A stretch of 50,688 nucleotides of DNA. It comes from Streptomyces sp. ADI95-17. GTDB lineage: Bacteria > Actinomycetota > Actinomycetes > Streptomycetales > Streptomycetaceae. The position numbers and the translations under genes are program-made. Positions 49,419-50,688 of this stretch are shown here, piece by piece. The stretch is taken from the NCBI RefSeq assembly GCF_003846175.1, contig NZ_ML123049.1, forward strand, positions 766,876 through 817,563. The letters run 5' to 3'. How positions within the stretch are numbered: the stretch's first letter is position 1; each line of letters starts with the position of its first letter. Below the pieces are notes generated by a model. It made no database searches, was not told where the DNA came from, and was given only the letters and a program-made list of their open reading frames with translations.

Positions 49419-50455
49419 CAGTCGTCACCACCCTCGTCATCGCCGTCCTCGTCGTTGTCGCCCTCGAAGAAGTCCCCTGCCTCGTCCACGACTTCGGCGG
49501 CGACCATGCCCCCGACGACGCCGACCGCGAGCCCGGCCGCGCCCACCGCGACCGCTGTTCCCAGGCCCGGTCCGGAGCGGTGACCGCCGCCGTGATGCTG
49601 GTCATCGTGGTGGCCGTGCCCGTGCCCGTGCTGTCCGGCGTACGGATCGCCGTGCCCGTACGAGGAGCCCGCCGCGTAGGCCGACCGGTGCTCGATCAAC
49701 TGCTGGAGCCAGCCCTCGACGAGCGCCCGCCAGTCCTGGTGGTGGATTCCGTCGTGCGCGACCATGAACCGGTTGAGTGCGTCGTGCCCGTCGGAGAACA
49801 GCCCGCCGCGCCTGTCGGCCTCCAGGACCACCTCCATGCCGCCCGCGGTGGCGAGGAAGGTCACCTCGATCTCGTTGACCGCGTGCGCGTACTGCGGCGG
49901 CGGGGTCAGCTCGATCTCCTGGTAGAAGGGGAGTTGCTGGCCGGTGCCGCCGATACGGCCGTACTCCAGATCCGCGGACCGGAAGCCGAAGCCGAGCTGT
50001 CCGAACGCTTCGAGGATCGCCTCCTGCACCGGCAGCGGGCTCACCAGGAGCCGGTCGAGATCCCCCTTGTCCTTGGCTCCGGCGACCGACAACTCCGTGT
50101 GCACGCCGAGCACGATGCCCAGGCTCTGCCCGTACAGCTCGGTGATCGGCGTCTCCCACGGCAGCGTGACCGTGAACGGCACGCTGAGCTGTTCGCCTTC
50201 GGCCAGCCGGAAGCCACCGCCGACGGTGAAGCGCTCGAAGGCCACGACGCGCTCCTCCTCGCCGTCCTCGTGCTCGGCCTCCACCTGCGCGACGAGTTCC
50301 AGCGTGATGTGGTCGATGTCGAAGTCGGCGCTGCCGCCCTTGAGATGGACCTGGCCGGACAGGGGGCCGCCGGGAGCGGTCGCCCCGGTGGTGAGGACGG
50401 TGTCGACGGTTGGGCCGCCCACGCCGAGCGAGCCGAGCAGTCGTTTGAACACCAT
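49418..50455 (-). CDS. Spo0M-like sporulation-control protein
   Basis: 345 aa from ATG 50455. The arrestin-like Spo0M domain covers about residues 1-240: VFKRLLGSLGVGGPTVDTVL at the N-terminus, PGGPLSGQVHLKGGSADFDIDHITLEL, FTVTLPWETPITELYG, and GLFSDGHDALNRFMVAHD. The C-terminal tail is unusual: a His/Gly-rich stretch (GHGDPYAGQHGHGHGHHDDQHHGGGH), a small hydrophobic segment (GTAVAVGAAGLAVGVVGGMVAAEVV) that could be a membrane anchor, and an acidic Asp/Glu end. Spo0M controls sporulation in Bacillus; here a developmental or stress role is inferred. The His-rich stretch may bind metal. It leads the two-gene unit with tatA. Confidence 0.86.
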   Translation of the reverse strand: MVFKRLLGSLGVGGPTVDTVLTTGATAPGGPLSGQVHLKGGSADFDIDHITLELVAQVEAEHEDGEEERVVAFERFTVGGGFRLAEGEQLSVPFTVTLPWETPITELYGQSLGIVLGVHTELSVAGAKDKGDLDRLLVSPLPVQEAILEAFGQLGFGFRSADLEYGRIGGTGQQLPFYQEIELTPPPQYAHAVNEIEVTFLATAGGMEVVLEADRRGGLFSDGHDALNRFMVAHDGIHHQDWRALVEGWLQQLIEHRSAYAAGSSYGHGDPYAGQHGHGHGHHDDQHHGGGHRSGPGLGTAVAVGAAGLAVGVVGGMVAAEVVDEAGDFFEGDNDEDGDDEGGDD

Positions 50456-50526
50456 GGCGGCGTCCACTCCCTTACATGCGTACGAGGGGTACGGGGGAGC
50501 GCGGGAACGCCGAGGGAGGCTCCCGT

Positions 50527-50546
50527 GCTCTACAGACGTGTAGAGC
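50527..50546. promoter_or_regulatory. Perfect operator-like inverted repeat upstream of the Spo0M-like gene
   Basis: GCTCTACA (50527-50534), spacer GACG, TGTAGAGC (50539-50546): eight-base perfect arms 72 bases upstream of the minus-strand start codon. This spacing suits an operator in the promoter of the Spo0M-tatA unit. It differs from the TCTACG-N2-CGTAGA sites in arm sequence and spacing. Confidence 0.6.
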
Positions 50547-50635
50547 ATAGGGCCGGTCACGGGGCTTCCGGAGCCATGGAGGGCCGGTGGGCGGGAAAGT
50601 CCGAAAAGGATCGCCCAGACGGTCCGGGCAGCCGC

Positions 50636-50665
50636 TTGACGAGCGCGTTTTACCGTGCTTTTACT
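50636..50665 (+). promoter_or_regulatory. Possible promoter for a gene beyond the right edge
   Basis: TTGACG at 50636-50641 with TTTACT 18 bases further on (50660-50665) on the plus strand. The last 20 bases of the window contain no start codon with a ribosome binding site, so the gene, if any, lies outside. Confidence 0.3.
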
Positions 50666-50688
50666 CTGGTCACGCTACCGCCCGGCAC

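Noticed and set aside
50527..50546. Third copy of the pyrimidine-unit operator
   Set aside because: The arms are CTCTACA/TGTAGAG with a four-base spacer, not TCTACG-N2-CGTAGA; the gene behind it is unrelated.

Overview
The window is high-GC actinobacterial chromosome, almost certainly Streptomyces or a close relative. The signs are strong third-position GC bias, frequent GTG/TTG starts with GGAGG-type ribosome binding sites, ATGA/GTGA gene overlaps, an SpoIIE-type phosphatase with PAS and GAF domains, a Spo0M-like protein, a LAL-type LuxR regulator and many secreted hydrolases. No tRNA, rRNA, CRISPR array, insertion sequence or integrase was seen. Most of it reads as core or near-core chromosome; 7.4-14 kb looks like an accessory resistance segment.

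Layout. 1-2.6 kb: end of a glutamate-type ABC transporter operon (gluA end, gluB, gluC, gluD). 2.6-7.6 kb: secreted alpha/beta hydrolase, L,D-transpeptidase lipoprotein, and a divergent MurJ-type flippase. 7.4-13.5 kb: a 3'-truncated rifampin phosphotransferase/PEP-synthase gene facing away from a five-gene set (RibD-C/DHFR-like, GNAT, Vat-type streptogramin A acetyltransferase, Vgb streptogramin B lyase, YciI). 13.7-16.8 kb: an Imm45-like orphan and a LAL regulator. 17-19.7 kb: gamma-glutamyltransferase and a GH75 chitosanase with a CsnR-like operator. 19.7-23.6 kb: methionine aminopeptidase with a divergent HTH gene, a repeat-bearing hypothetical protein, and a Rieske oxygenase.

23.7-33.9 kb: an aminotransferase, then two transcription units that together look like reductive pyrimidine catabolism: beta-ureidopropionase plus class III aminotransferase (25.4-27.5 kb), and dihydropyrimidinase plus F420/LLM oxidoreductase plus NCS1 nucleobase transporter (29.8-33.9 kb). 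A secreted phosphodiesterase lies between them on the other strand. Both units start with the same promoter/operator block containing TCTACG-N2-CGTAGA, so they are probably controlled by one regulator. No dihydropyrimidine dehydrogenase is present, which makes the LLM oxidoreductase a candidate for the first reduction step.

33.9-37.1 kb: small secreted proteins and a two-gene module with an AbiEii-like nucleotidyltransferase. 37.3-42.5 kb: amidase, SpoIIE phosphatase, lipoate-protein ligase family. 42.6-47.9 kb: a cytochrome P450 gene interrupted by one in-frame TAG, a CutRS-like two-component system, and divergent VanY-like and VanJ-like genes without vanHAX. 48-50.7 kb: WD40 protein, TatA and Spo0M-like protein.

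Strong hairpins separate most convergent units. All functions are inferred from reading the sequence by eye; no database search was run.
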